Below, one piece after another: positions 8,016 to 17,010 of a DNA stretch of 17,871 bases. The DNA lies in contig CAAAJI010000076.1 in the NCBI GenBank assembly GCA_900642245.1, forward strand, positions 177,592 through 195,462, in the 5' to 3' direction. Position 1 is the first letter of the stretch; each line of letters starts with the position of its first letter. The notes under the pieces were generated by a model. That model saw nothing but the letters and a program-made list of their open reading frames with translations, made no database searches and was not told the origin of the DNA. Source of the stretch: Fragilaria radians (lineage: Eukaryota; Bacillariophyta; Fragilariophyceae; Fragilariales; Fragilariaceae). The position numbers and the translations under genes were made by a program.

Positions 8016-9800
8016 ATGTTACAGTTCACAACGACAACACCAGCAAACAACAAAGTTTGTATTTCTTCTTCTTCTTCTTCTTCGTCTTCTTCTTCTTCTG
8101 CTTCCAATCTATCTAGTACATTCAAAAAGAAGAATACGGAAGCACCGAAAGAAGAATTGCACCTAGGTGCAAATTATAAAGAAAATGTTTCACTGGAGGA
8201 GCGGATAGGCGAATTGGAAATGAAACTCGCCAATATGTCTCAATTAGTTTCAAAGCTTTTGCCGTCGGGTGAAACATCGTCGATTGCTTTATCTGAATCT
8301 TCGGATTTATCTCCATCGGAATCCAAGACGCCTCTCTCATGGGCACCTTCTTCTTCTCTGGATTCACCTCCTGTAGCTTCCATGAGAAGACGTATTCCTC
8401 AAGTTGTCATTCACGAATATTCGAGTGGTCAACATTTAACTTGTCCGATACTTGATACTGAAAATCAAAAAGAGGAAGAAGGAAAACTAGAACCGACCAA
8501 GGAGAATACATCTTCCGTCAAGTCCACAGAACAGAAATGGATGGATTACTTGGAGAGTGTTCAAGAATCCACCCCAGATGTTGATTTACAAATGGAAGAA
8601 TTCGTTCGAGTTCCATCGCAGCTGGAGTATTTACTCAATTTTGGATTTTTGATATGTATTGATTCCTTTCTCTATGTTCTGACGGTACTGCCTCTCAGAT
8701 TTATATGGAGTTTACTCTTAATGTTGTGCGCTCCTTGGACTGGACATTACAAGTTTCACAGGAGGTGAGTCTCTTTGGCTCTATTTACTCATTAAATTCC
8801 ATTACCTTGAATTGCTAACATCCTTTTACAACCAAGGCATTTCTATACAGTCATTCAAATTTTCATCATTTTATTTACCTTCAGGTTTGTCTTGGTACCC
8901 ATATCTATTGGACACCTGTATCATTGGATACGTGGTCAAGCCATGTTGAAACTCTATGTTCTCATCGCTATTGTTGAGGTATTTGATCGTCTCATGTGTT
9001 GTATGGGACAGGATTGCTTGGACAGTATGTATTGGAATACAACCCGACGACCTCGATCGATGCGAATGTTGGTCTCCGTTACTGTAGTTATGATTTATGT
9101 CATCTGCCATACGCTAATTCTGTTTGTCCACGTTGCAACTCTAAATGTGGCAATCAACTCCGCAGATCATGCCTTACTGACAGTTCTCATCTCTGGAAAC
9201 TTTGCCGAAATCAAGTCAACCGTGTTCAAAAAGTACAATAAAAGTGTTTTGTTCAAGATTACCGCATCCGATATCTGTGAACGCTTCAAATTGGGTCTTT
9301 TTCTTACCCTTATACTCATGCTAAATCTATGTCAAGGAATTGACTTTCATTCCACTATCGATTATCTCATTATGTGTGGATATGTCTGGGCAGCTGAGCT
9401 ACTCTCAGATTGGATCAAACATTCCTTCATCACAAAGTTCAACTTTATTCCTTCAAAAGTGTACGCAGAGTATGCTCTTTTGTTAGCTGGCGATGTGACT
9501 GGAATCGGACATGAAGGGGTGAATATGGATCGGACCCATGCCGTAGTGAAACGGATTGGATTTGCACAAATTCCTTTGGTTTGCGTAATGCTACGATTGC
9601 TTACGGAAGCTGGACGATACTACACATCACAATATCTCGAGGATGATAACTTCCTTCCACTGTCGTTTCTTGCCCTAAGTCTATGGATCGCTTTGTTTGG
9701 AATAAAGCTTTCGATTGGGCACTACCTTCAACGATACTGTGCGGCAAGGTTAGAATCCGCTCCAGAGCTTACAATGTCACCAAAAAAGAAGAAACAGTAA
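8016..9800 (+). CDS. TAPT1: TAPT1/Emp65 family multi-pass ER membrane protein
   Basis: Two exons, 8016-8764 and 8885-9800, joined over a 120-base GT-AG intron; the joined product is 554 aa. The first 200 residues are hydrophilic with a Ser run (17-28) from a TCT microsatellite, a short coiled-coil-like stretch near 55-82 and an acidic region. The conserved part starts at about 200: LEYLLNFGFLICIDSFLYVLTVLPLRF is cut short here to its key features, a hydrophobic segment with FLYVLTVLPLR (218-228); then YHWIRGQAMLKLYV (262-275), EVFDRL (281-286), GQDCLDSMYW (291-300), TLNVAINS (335-342), NFAEIKSTVFKK (355-366), SDIKERF-like SDICERF, and IKHSFITKFN (427-436). These match, in order, the TAPT1 (DUF747) family known from human TAPT1 and yeast Emp65. 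The C-terminus PKKKKQ fits a KKxx ER retrieval signal. Family roles: ER protein quality control with SUN-domain Slp1 in yeast, and cilium/trafficking defects in vertebrates. Its function in this organism is not known. Confidence 0.93.
8765..8884 (+). other. Intron of the TAPT1-like gene (phase 2)
   Basis: Donor CAGGAG|GTGAGT and acceptor TACCTTCAG|GTTTGTC. Splicing restores Arg-Phe-Val-Leu-Val-Pro and links the first membrane segment to the IRGQ block, as expected for the family. The unspliced frame stops at the TGA within the donor. Confidence 0.9.
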
Positions 9801-10179
9801 TAATGCTAGAATTCTACATAATGGCTAGTGTAAATTAGATTCTTAGCTAAATTGTGTCGTGCTTTAGTTTTTAGCTTAAGGTAGCGTAGTTCAGCGGGGA
9901 CCCTTTCAAGCGTTGTCCTCGTTTTCTGTCATGATAAAAATTCCACATACAAAAAGTTCTTTGGTTAACGTCTTCATTTATGTATCACTAATCGACTCGG
10001 ACTATAAGAAAATAGAAGAATTTCAACCTGTAGGTGAAAACCATGAGAGGAATTTGTAAAATGTTGTTGTTGTTAGCCTCAACATTACATCTAATGCAAT
10101 TTTTCCAACTGGTGATTTGAAATCTATTGTCAAAAAAACATCAGTATCTATATTACTTTAATATATTTTGTTGAAATCA
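9801..10179. other. Intergenic space between convergent 3' ends
   Basis: Separates the plus-strand TAPT1-like gene from the minus-strand Myb paralog B, so it must hold both 3' UTRs and poly(A) sites. A 9-bp stem (two G-U pairs) with a 13-base loop can form from 9893-9901 and 9915-9923. On the minus strand ATTAAA at 10162-10157 lies about 18 bases after the stop of paralog B and could be its poly(A) signal. No coding sequence seen. Confidence 0.45.
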
Positions 10180-11796
10180 TTACATCAAATTCTCATCTTC
10201 GCTAATCTTGGTCATTACACGTTCTAACAATATCTTGGCAATTTGATGCGTGGGCAGGGACATTTGAGACTCTGTAGGAAGATCTTGATCATGCCATTCT
10301 ACCACTAATTGATCCCATCGCTGCAGAGCCGATGATGAGGCATGCGGAGAGGACCAATCGTAATCACTTTCTCGTGATGCACCAGAATCAGCAATCTTCG
10401 TAAGAAGTTGAATATCGTTGCGCAGTGGATGAATGGTCGGATCCGAGTTATCCGTATCCGAGTCGTCGACATGGAGAGATTTTCGACGCCTTCGTGTTTT
10501 CTTCGTTGAGGAAGGAGTCGAGGCTTTCGTCAATAGTTTCCATTTGGTGAAACAAGTCAAACGAGATCGAGTTTCCATTCGTTTGCTAATACTCTCCCCT
10601 TGAAAGTGAATGTGTTAGTCAAAAATTATGAGAGCTAACTACGATAGCGATCTGAATTGGCTTTTGAACTTACAAGAGATATGAAGTTCCTTCTTTTCCA
10701 CCCGTTCTCGTATTTCCTCCATGGATACACTGGAATCAACCTTGGCATAGACTCGAATCAAAGATTTGAATTTCTTCACCTCTTCCTTCGTCCATGGTCC
10801 CGTTGCCGTGCTGTTACAGAGTTCTCGATACTTATCACGACATGATTGGGATGTTCGATTCAATTTTTCTTGAATGACAGCCCAACTGGATCCCTTAATC
10901 TTCACGAAATGGAGTAACATTTGACATTCCTCCTCCGTCCAGGGTCCACGATTAAAGGCATGTAACTGACGCACACCATGTCGATAGATCGACTGAGGAG
11001 AGCGATAAGGAAGACATTTGGCAATCTGCTGCCATGCTCCGGATACTTTGCATTTTTTGGAACCCAAACTACAAAAACTTTCTACCGAAATGTTTTTGGA
11101 ATTGCAAAAATCTTTCACAGATTGACAAATGGTATCTGTTTCTTCTTTGGTAAACTTTCCTAATTTTTTAGGAGGTCCATCACTTTCCGTATTAATTTCG
11201 ATAGAAGGGTTCAACGTGTCTTCGTGCTTATCCTCGTTGTTGACTTCAAGTTTGGGGCGGTTCAAGATAGGCTTCTTTTTGGATTTTCGTTTCGGGAGAT
11301 GGTCTTGAGTATCCTCCTTCACTGAAAATCTTTGAGTTTCATCATCATCATCATCATCATCACTTTGGATGTTATTGATTCCTTGTTTCTCCTCTAAATC
11401 CAATTCTTTTTCAATCATCCTTACTGCATCTAGCTTTCTCCTTTTCTTCACCTCCTCCTCGGGAACGTCCTGTTCTCTAAGCTTTCGCTTCTTCTCCTTC
11501 TTCTTCTCCTTCTTCTCCTTTTTCTTCTCCTTCTTCTTCTTTATTTCCATTTCGATTTGAGCTTCGATTAACTTTCTCTTCTTCTTCAACTTCTTCAACC
11601 TTTTCTTTTCTTTCTTCTCCTTTCGTTTTTGCTTTTTCCTCCTTCGTTCATCGTCACCATCTTCCTGCAATTCTTCTCTCTCTATGTCGTCATCTCTAGC
11701 TTTTGTTCTTTCTTCTCTTACTTCCGTTTTCAAGAGTTCATTTGTTGACTGAACGCGTTTTACCTTTCTAATACTAACCATAGTCTTTTCATTCAA
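10180..11796 (-). CDS. Reb1/TTF-I/DMTF1-like Myb (SANT) DNA-binding protein, paralog B, with Lys-rich N-terminus
   Basis: Two minus-strand exons, 11796-10674 and 10598-10180, joined over a 75-base intron; 513 aa. Splicing completes W375 in Myb repeat 3, exactly as in paralog A. Layout: a highly basic Lys/Arg/Glu segment at 51-107 (KKXK runs, typical of nuclear/nucleolar targeting), a seven-Asp run (146-152), a second basic patch (169-175), repeat 1 at about 213-276 (GKFTKEE, GAWQQIAKCLPYRS), repeat 2 at 283-327 (RGPWTEEE, SSWAVIQEKLNRTSQSCRDKYRE), repeat 3 at 333-396 (GPWTKEE, then SWESISKRMETRSRLTCFTKW). The C-terminal block at 439-476 (SDYDWS, ALQRWDQLV) is shared with paralog A. The Reb1/TTF-I group includes rDNA terminator binding proteins, and the Lys-rich N-terminus fits a nucleolar factor, but this role is inferred. 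Repeats 1-3 are far more conserved between the paralogs than the N-termini. Confidence 0.9.
10599..10673 (-). other. Intron of Myb paralog B (phase 1)
   Basis: On the gene strand the donor is ATCTCTT|GTAAGTTC and the acceptor CTTTCAAG|GGGAGAGT. The junction yields Ile-Ser-Trp-Glu-Ser-Ile-Ser-Lys-Arg-Met, matching paralog A around its own intron. The same codon, phase and nearly the same length show the intron predates the duplication. Confidence 0.9.
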
Positions 11797-12189
11797 TTCA
11801 ATACCTGGATCAATCTGATTCCTACGAAAACATCCGGGCCGCCGTTTGCACTTAAAAAAGTCCGGATTCCCTTCCTTTGAAAAAGTAAGATTCCGGAGGC
11901 CTTATTTATATTTTTTGACCATCGACCATCGTCAACAACACCATTTGATAGGTTACTAACAGAGAAATCAGTCCGGAACATTTGCAATTGAGAAAGTCAC
12001 GTCCATTTTGAAGAATGAATACTCTCAAAACATTGCAGGAGAAAAAAATAGACATTCAGCCATTGATCTACTTTCATCACATATCACAGATGAAAATAAC
12101 TACTCCAAGTAGAATATGATTTTCTGGGAAATTAAGCAACACTTGATACCACACTGACATAGCAACAATTTTGGTAAGTATTTTCTGTA
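11797..12189. promoter_or_regulatory. Upstream region of Myb paralog B with CCGG motifs
   Basis: Holds ATCCGGGCC (from 11832), GTCCGGATT (11860-11868), ATTCCGGAGG (11891-11900) and GTCCGGAAC (11971-11979). All contain TCCGG, three of them the palindrome TCCGGA, and they sit 35 to 185 bases upstream of the ATG. This echoes the ACCCGGAA cluster of paralog A. A 64-codon minus-strand frame (11987-11793) overlaps the ATG but has no protein features. The stretch 11990-12189 up to the copia LTR is featureless. Confidence 0.4.
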
Positions 12190-12534
12190 TGTTAGAAGAT
12201 GCACTTCACATTTTGTGTATTTTAGGTGTTAGGACGCTTACATGTGAAGAGATTATTTGATCAGAGGAGAAATATTGAGAAATCAAGTAGTTAAAGCATA
12301 TCCAGGTGATTGAATATTTGTAGTGTGTGAGAGGAGAATATCCAAGATATACGAGTCTGTTGGGAAGGTATTTATAAGAAGCTTAGTTGTATTGTAGAAT
12401 CTACCTTTGAATTTTAGTGTTACAACCTATGTTTTGATTCTTTTGTAGGTGAATTTTGGCGTTTCAAGTGTTCTAAAGCAGGAGATTATCATCTCCATTC
12501 TCTTGATTCCAACAGTAATTTTTCATTTATATCA
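12190..12534 (+). repeat. 5' LTR of the copia element
   Basis: Starts TGTTAGAAGATGCAC and ends near TATATCA. It shares long blocks with 15407-15777, such as CAGGTGATTGAATATTTGTA with GTGTGTGAGAGGA, and AAGCAGGAGATTATCAT. The 3' boundary was placed where similarity to the other copy stops and is good to a few bases. Confidence 0.82.
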
Positions 12535-13439
12535 TGGTTAAAGCCTTACAGACAAGAAAAAAACTAAAAATGGAGATGCAATTGAAGATAAATGGATTTT
12601 CTGGGGAGAAGACAGATTGGGAGAGGTGGAGCATCACCTTTCTGGCAAAGCCAGGCTTAGAGGGTACCGAGACCTGATTGTTGAATTAGAGGTTAGCCCA
12701 ACAAAAGTTAGCAAAGGTTATGATGAATTTGTGCAGAGAAACAATTTTCCTTTGCAGACTTGTCGATCAGTAATGACGATGATGTCTGTTTGGGTTTGGT
12801 TGACCTATGCCTGAGAGGGAGATACAAGGTTAGCTTGGACGAATTTGGTTCAAAAAGTTTGCCCCAACTACCAAATCTAACCTCATCAAGACCAAAAGGG
12901 AGTTTGCAGAGTCGAAATTAGACATTGGTACGTTTCCAAAAATACAAAGGGAACTGCACTTATTGCGGTGGTATTTATGGGCACAGAAGAGCTGAAAGGC
13001 AAGGAAGGTTGGGAAAAGTTGGGAAGAACAAGACCCAGGACCAAAATGGAGCACCCAACAAGAATATTGTAAGTTTCTCTTGCAACCACTGTCATGAAAC
13101 AGGGAATTATACAAGCAATAGCCCAGAGAAAGAAGGAAAAACCAAGGAGGGGAGAGAATGTTTCCTGGATTAATGAGATAGCCTTGGCTGGAGCAGAAGA
13201 AGAAAAGATTGGATCAGATCTGTTGGTAGGAGACTCTGGATCTTCAAGCCACATCATTTGCAGTGAAATTGGTTTTTTTCACAGCACTAGACAACAAGAA
13301 GATAATTGTGGGTGATGGCAGGAGCATCAAGGTAGAGAAAACATGAATGTTGAGGGAAAGAAGGAGAAAATCAACAGATGTGGTGCTGGAAAATGTTAAG
13401 TTTCTACCAGAGATGAAGATCAACATCTTCAGTTTCCAG

Positions 13440-14240
13440 TATAAATGTATGAGCTACGCATTTCAGTATGTCAGTTTCTACTGCTTCAATGATAAGGTCA
13501 ATTAGCCTCATTTGAGTAGATAGGTAAGTAACTTTACAATTTTATCAAATGTACCTTTGTCAACCATTCAATTTTTGTTTTGTGCAATTTATCAGATTAA
13601 CGTTTCTTTCGACTTTGCTACATCGTTTGGACCCAACAGGATTGTTAAATGATTGTTTCCAACAATCACAATAGAGTGTCGTTGTTGTGTTGCACATATC
13701 GTGTGGTAGCGGTCATTTTGCTTATGAGTAACGCACGAGGTATTGAAGAGAACCCTGTTGTGCTAGACACACAAATGTGAACAGCTGTCAAATTCTTAAC
13801 GTCAAGATTCAAAGTTCCATAAAAGGTGAAATACTCGAAGGGAATTTTGTTTTTTCCGCCTGTCTGCAACCTAAAGTTTCTAGGGAGTGACAATCTGTTG
13901 TCCGAAATTTCCTGTGAGTGAAAATTGGTCTGTCGGTCAACCAAAGTTTTTGTGGCTGTGGCACATTGTCTTTAAGTCTTTCAAACACATCCCAAGTCAA
14001 GTGAGATCAGAAACAGTATTCCGTGTGAGGAAGGTCAAGTGTGATCAAAAACAGGATTCCGTGTGAGGAAAGTCAAGTGGCATCAGAAAGAATCCTCCGT
14101 GTAAGGAAGAGTAAAGCTACCACTGCAATTGAGTTTGCTATCAAAGTACTAAGTGGAATCACAGAATTTGAGTGAAAATCTACTGATACAGAGCAAGGAA
14201 AATTGGTAAAAAAATAATGATTTTTGGGGAAAAAAGGATC
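13440..14240. other. Unexplained block between copia protease and integrase end
   Basis: About 800 bases where the integrase zinc and DDE core should be show no copia motif on either strand. The block contains a 3 x 38-bp tandem repeat (13996-14109) and, near 13640-13670, GATTGTT...AACAATC with CCAACA, which on the minus strand reads TGTTGGAAACAATC, an LTR-like start. A minus-strand frame at 13944-13666 is open for 92 codons with no recognised motif. A nested insertion that replaced the integrase core is the simplest reading. Confidence 0.4.
13996..14109 (+). repeat. Three 38-bp tandem repeats
   Basis: Units at 13996-14033, 14034-14071 and 14072-14109, each of the form GTCAAGTG, then ATCAGAAAC, then a TTCCGTGTGAGGAA end. 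The first two differ by a few bases; the third is more diverged. The unit length is not a multiple of three, and the repeat is not part of any known copia domain. Confidence 0.88.
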
Positions 14241-15406
14241 AAGATGACCAGAGCCCAAGTCCCTGAAAGCTTAATAACAAGGGAAATAAGTGTAATTTAG
14301 ATGGCAATAAGGATAACCATCCTCAAGATGCTTTTAAAATGTTCAATTTGAAGAATGGAACCATCATAGTCACCAGAAATGTAAGATGGTTGGGCCGGAG
14401 TTTTGGAGAATACTTCAAGACACAAGGGAAAAGAACTTAGAAAACACAGGCTTGGAGGGTCTGAGGAAGATTTGAACCTAGGAGGATCATCACAAGGAGT
14501 AAGGTATTAATGTATGCCATTGACAAAAGTTCTAAATCCTCAGAAGAGGTAGAAGATAAGGAAGGGAACTTTCTGACTAGAAGTGATGAGAGAAGAGATC
14601 TTCAAAGTTTCAAGGAAGCTTGCTATCATGCAAATGAATCAAAGAGGAAGCTTTGGCGAGAAGGGATGCAAAAGGAGCTGTCAAGCATGGAGAATTGGGT
14701 GTTTAGAGAGAAGTGGAGAAAAACTTGATCCCATTTTGACCCAACATTGGATGTCTTCTTTATCTTGTGAAGTTGTCCAGACCTGATTTGGCTAGCTCAG
14801 TTTGCGAATTATGTAAGGTCACAGATGGTGCAGCCCCAGGCCAGGTGAAGGACCTTAAAGACTTATCCAATTCGTTAGAAACACGAAAGTAAAAGGCGTA
14901 CAGTCAAAATTTGCAGACGAAAAACGCTGGGAAACAGAAGCATTCAGCAATAGCGATTATGCTGGGGACAAGGAACAGAGGAAAAGCGTCATAGGGATGG
15001 TAATGTTGGTTTCAGGAGTTTCTATCTCCTTGATATTAAGGAGCCAATCAACAGTTACTTTGTCTAGGACTGAATGGGGATATGTGGCACTTTGAGACAG
15101 TTAGAGAGGTTCATTTCTTAGGCCTTAGAGTCGCTTGGAGTTGATGGAAAGAAACTAATGCGGGTTCATGTCAACAATATTGGTGCAATCTTTCTATCTG
15201 AGTACAGAAATTTGTGTGAAAGGATAAAACACATTGATAAGACGTACCATTATATCAGGTAGTAGACTGATTTGGGTTTTCTTGAGAACAAAATTTTGAA
15301 GTCTCAGGAAAACCTTGCAGGCTCGTTTACAGAGAAATTAAAAGGTGAGATCTCTGGTTGTCATGCCTTCAAATTGGTTGGTGAGGAAACAAACAAAAAG
15401 GAAGAG

Positions 15407-15777
15407 TGCTAGAAGATGCACATCATATTTTATGTATTTCAGGTGTTAGGAAGCTTGCATGTGAAGGGATTATTCAACTGGAGGAGAAATATCGGGAAAA
15501 TATATCCAGGTGATTGAATATTTGTAGTGTGTGAGAGGATAACGTTCAAGAGAAAAGGGTCTGTTAGGAAGATACTTCAAAGAAACTTAGTCTTAGAATT
15601 GTAAAATCTATCTTTTAATTTTTGTGTTATAACCTCAGTTGTAAATCATTTTAGGTGAGTTTTCGGCATTTCAAGTGTTTTAAAGCAGGAGATTATCATG
15701 TCTATTCAAGAACTCAAAGTTATGTCTCTTTTACCTCGAAGTCTCTCGATTCCTACAGTAAGTTTTTGTTTTTATCA
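15407..15777 (+). repeat. 3' LTR of the copia element
   Basis: Starts TGCTAGAAGATGCAC right after the purine tract and ends near TTTATCA. It is about 26 bases longer than the 5' copy, mainly through an added stretch around 15700-15740, and has a deletion in the first third. Divergence from the 5' LTR is substantial. Confidence 0.82.
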
Positions 15778-16530
15778 TCCGCAGTTAGATGTCAAGAAGA
15801 TTGTAGAGTTAGTCTCACATTGACTTCAGCCTGAGAAAAACTAGAAGCTTGCCATTGGATAGAAGACTTGAGCCCATCATTCTGTCTTCCACTGAGATTG
15901 GAAAAGAATACGTTGAAGACCTTCTCAAACAAAAGGTTAAAGGGTTCTGGACAAGAAGCCTTTTTCAATGTAATAAATACAAATTCTATCATCTTCGAAA
16001 ACGTTCAATGTTTCAAACTTGAGCGTATAAACCATGTTGCCAATTCGGATATTATGACCTTACATGCTAAAAATTTACATCCTGGCTGTCATGTCTCTAT
16101 GAAAAACGCTGAAAGCAGATTATTGGGACATGCGTTTGGTTTATTTGGAAAAAAGGGAGAATTGTACTGAAATACAGGAATGTTTGAGAGGTTGATTGAT
16201 GTAAAATCAGGTTAATGACGCATAAACCCGTAGATTATAAACTCAAATAGAGGATTTTTAAAGGCAACAATTAGAAAGCTACTCCAAGAAGATATTCAAG
16301 AATTTCTAACGTTCTAACAAGGCAGAATAATGAAGGGGTTCGTGCTGTAAAGAGAGATTCGTAACGGAATTTTAATGTTTCAGTGAATGTGTATTTTATT
16401 ACTCGTAAGGAAAGTGAGTGCGGTAGTTGATATCCCCGGGGAAATTCATTTTACCGCTTACTACCTAGCTTGAGTTAGTGCTGTCTCTTCTCCTAATTGT
16501 TGATTGCCTTCCTTTCGTGTTGAATCGATC
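15778..16530. other. Spacer between copia LTR and the P2 gene
   Basis: A 100-codon plus-strand frame at 15868-16170 is open but has no recognisable motif, no clear partner exons and ordinary spacer composition, so I do not call it a gene. The last 100 bases hold a CCCCGGGG palindrome-like string (16434-16441) and a pyrimidine run CTGTCTCTTCTCC (16480-16492), which could mark the P2 transcription start, since ribosomal protein mRNAs often begin in pyrimidine tracts. No TATA box was recognised. Confidence 0.35.
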
Positions 16531-17010
16531 ATGATTGAAATAGCTGCCTTTTTACTTTGCAAGTTAGGCGGCAAGTCGGGTAGTGCGGCTGACATTAAGG
16601 CCGTATTAGAAGCTGCGGGTGTTGCCGAAATTTCGGAGGATGCCATCTCAACATTGGTTAGTGATGTGGACGGAAAGGATTTGAATGCTATTCTGGCAGA
16701 GGGAATGGAGAAGCTCAAGGATGTGCCCATGGGAGGTGGAGGAGGAGGTGGCGGCGGAGGTGCCGGTGGAGACGGAGCCGGCGCTGCTGCTGTAGCCGAG
16801 AAAGAGGAAGAAAAGGAGGAAGAAGAGGAGGAAATGGACATGGCAGGTGGTGAGTATTTGGAACTGCTAGATGCTGCTTCTTTTCGTGAAAGAGTCGACA
16901 TGATCAAAATTGTGTTTTGAATTATTCTTCGCTCATTCATTTGTTCCTTTAATTACACAGGTATTGACATGTTTGGGGGAGATGAAGGTGGCGGTGGAGG
17001 AGATTACTAA
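16531..17010 (+). CDS. RPP2: 60S acidic ribosomal protein P2
   Basis: Two exons, 16531-16849 and 16961-17010, joined over a 111-base intron; 122 aa. The N-terminus MIEIAAFLLCKLGGKSGSAA aligns one to one with the P2 start known from many eukaryotes (Met, two residues, then [LVI]-A-A-[YF]-L-L, then LGG). Next come DIKAVLEAAG (helix 2), GKDLNAILAEGMEKL and VPMGGG, a Gly-rich hinge, an Ala/Gly stretch and an acidic run (KEEEKEEEEEE). P2 pairs with P1 on P0 to make the ribosomal stalk, which recruits and activates translation factors. The splice gives the ending MDMAGGIDMFGGDEGGGGGDY, cut by the acceptor ACACAG at 16960. The usual P-protein C-terminus (GFGLFD type) is thus replaced by a Met-Phe-Gly-Gly form. 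Start: the in-frame codon at 16504 is TTG; the first ATG at 16531 fits the family exactly. Confidence 0.94.
16850..16960 (+). other. Intron of the P2 gene (phase 1)
   Basis: Donor GGCAGGTG|GTGAGTAT and acceptor AATTACACAG|GTATTGAC. If retained, the frame runs on for about 23 hydrophobic and charged residues to a TGA at 16920, losing the conserved stalk tail. If spliced, the frame ends in the expected acidic, Gly-rich tail. Confidence 0.88.

Larger units (their letters stand above)
12570..15390 (+). pseudogene. Remains of copia gag-pol polyprotein
   Basis: Pieces in order across several frames: gag start ATG at 12570 (MQLKINGFSGEKTDWERW, then RARLKGY-type AKARLRGYRDLI after a frameshift); gag core TTKSNLIKTKREFAESKLDI (near 12870-12925); two damaged CCHC zinc knuckles, CTYCGGIYGHRRAER (last Cys lost) and CNHCHETGNYTSNS (His and last Cys lost), at about 12955-13125; protease DSGSSSHI (13232-13255), followed by VVLENVKFLPEMKINIFS to about 13437; integrase end with TIIVTRNVRWLG (about 14362-14397); RT start around 14655-14715 (GMQKELSSMENWVF); RNase H with NSDYAGD (near 14950-14969), SRTEWGYVAL (15063-15092, decayed from TEAEYVAL) and NNIGAIFLSEYRNLCERIKH (around 15172-15231). 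The integrase DDE core and the RT catalytic centre are absent. Expression is not expected. Confidence 0.85.
12190..15777 (+). mobile_element. Degenerate Ty1/copia LTR retrotransposon
   Basis: Two alignable LTRs (12190-12534 and 15407-15777) flank remains of gag, protease, integrase end, reverse transcriptase start and RNase H in the copia order on the plus strand. A purine-rich tract (AAAAAGGAAGAG, 15395-15406) directly abuts the 3' LTR, and TGGTTAAAGCC after the 5' LTR is a weak match to the initiator-Met tRNA primer site TGGTATCAGAGCC. The LTRs have diverged with substitutions and indels, so the insertion is old. No target-site duplication was found (CTGTA before, TCCGC after). Many stops and frameshifts make it non-autonomous. 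Confidence 0.87.

Noticed and set aside
11793..11987. 64-codon minus-strand frame overlapping the ATG of Myb paralog B
   Set aside because: Lies in the 5' flank, ends four bases into the real start, and has no domain. A uORF is possible but not supported.
13666..13944. A minus-strand 92-codon frame as a nested transposase
   Set aside because: Read through for catalytic or zinc motifs and found none; it may be chance openness.
12185..15782. Target-site duplication around the copia element
   Set aside because: The five bases on each side (CTGTA and TCCGC) do not match; the boundaries may be off or the flanks rearranged.
15868..16170. 100-codon plus-strand frame between the copia LTR and P2
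   Set aside because: No recognised motif, no supporting exon, and composition like the spacer. Could be a fragment of an unknown element, but not supportable as a gene.
16461..16940. 159-codon minus-strand Ser/Ala/Pro-rich frame opposite P2
   Set aside because: Shadow of the Gly-rich and Glu-rich repeats of P2 read backwards.
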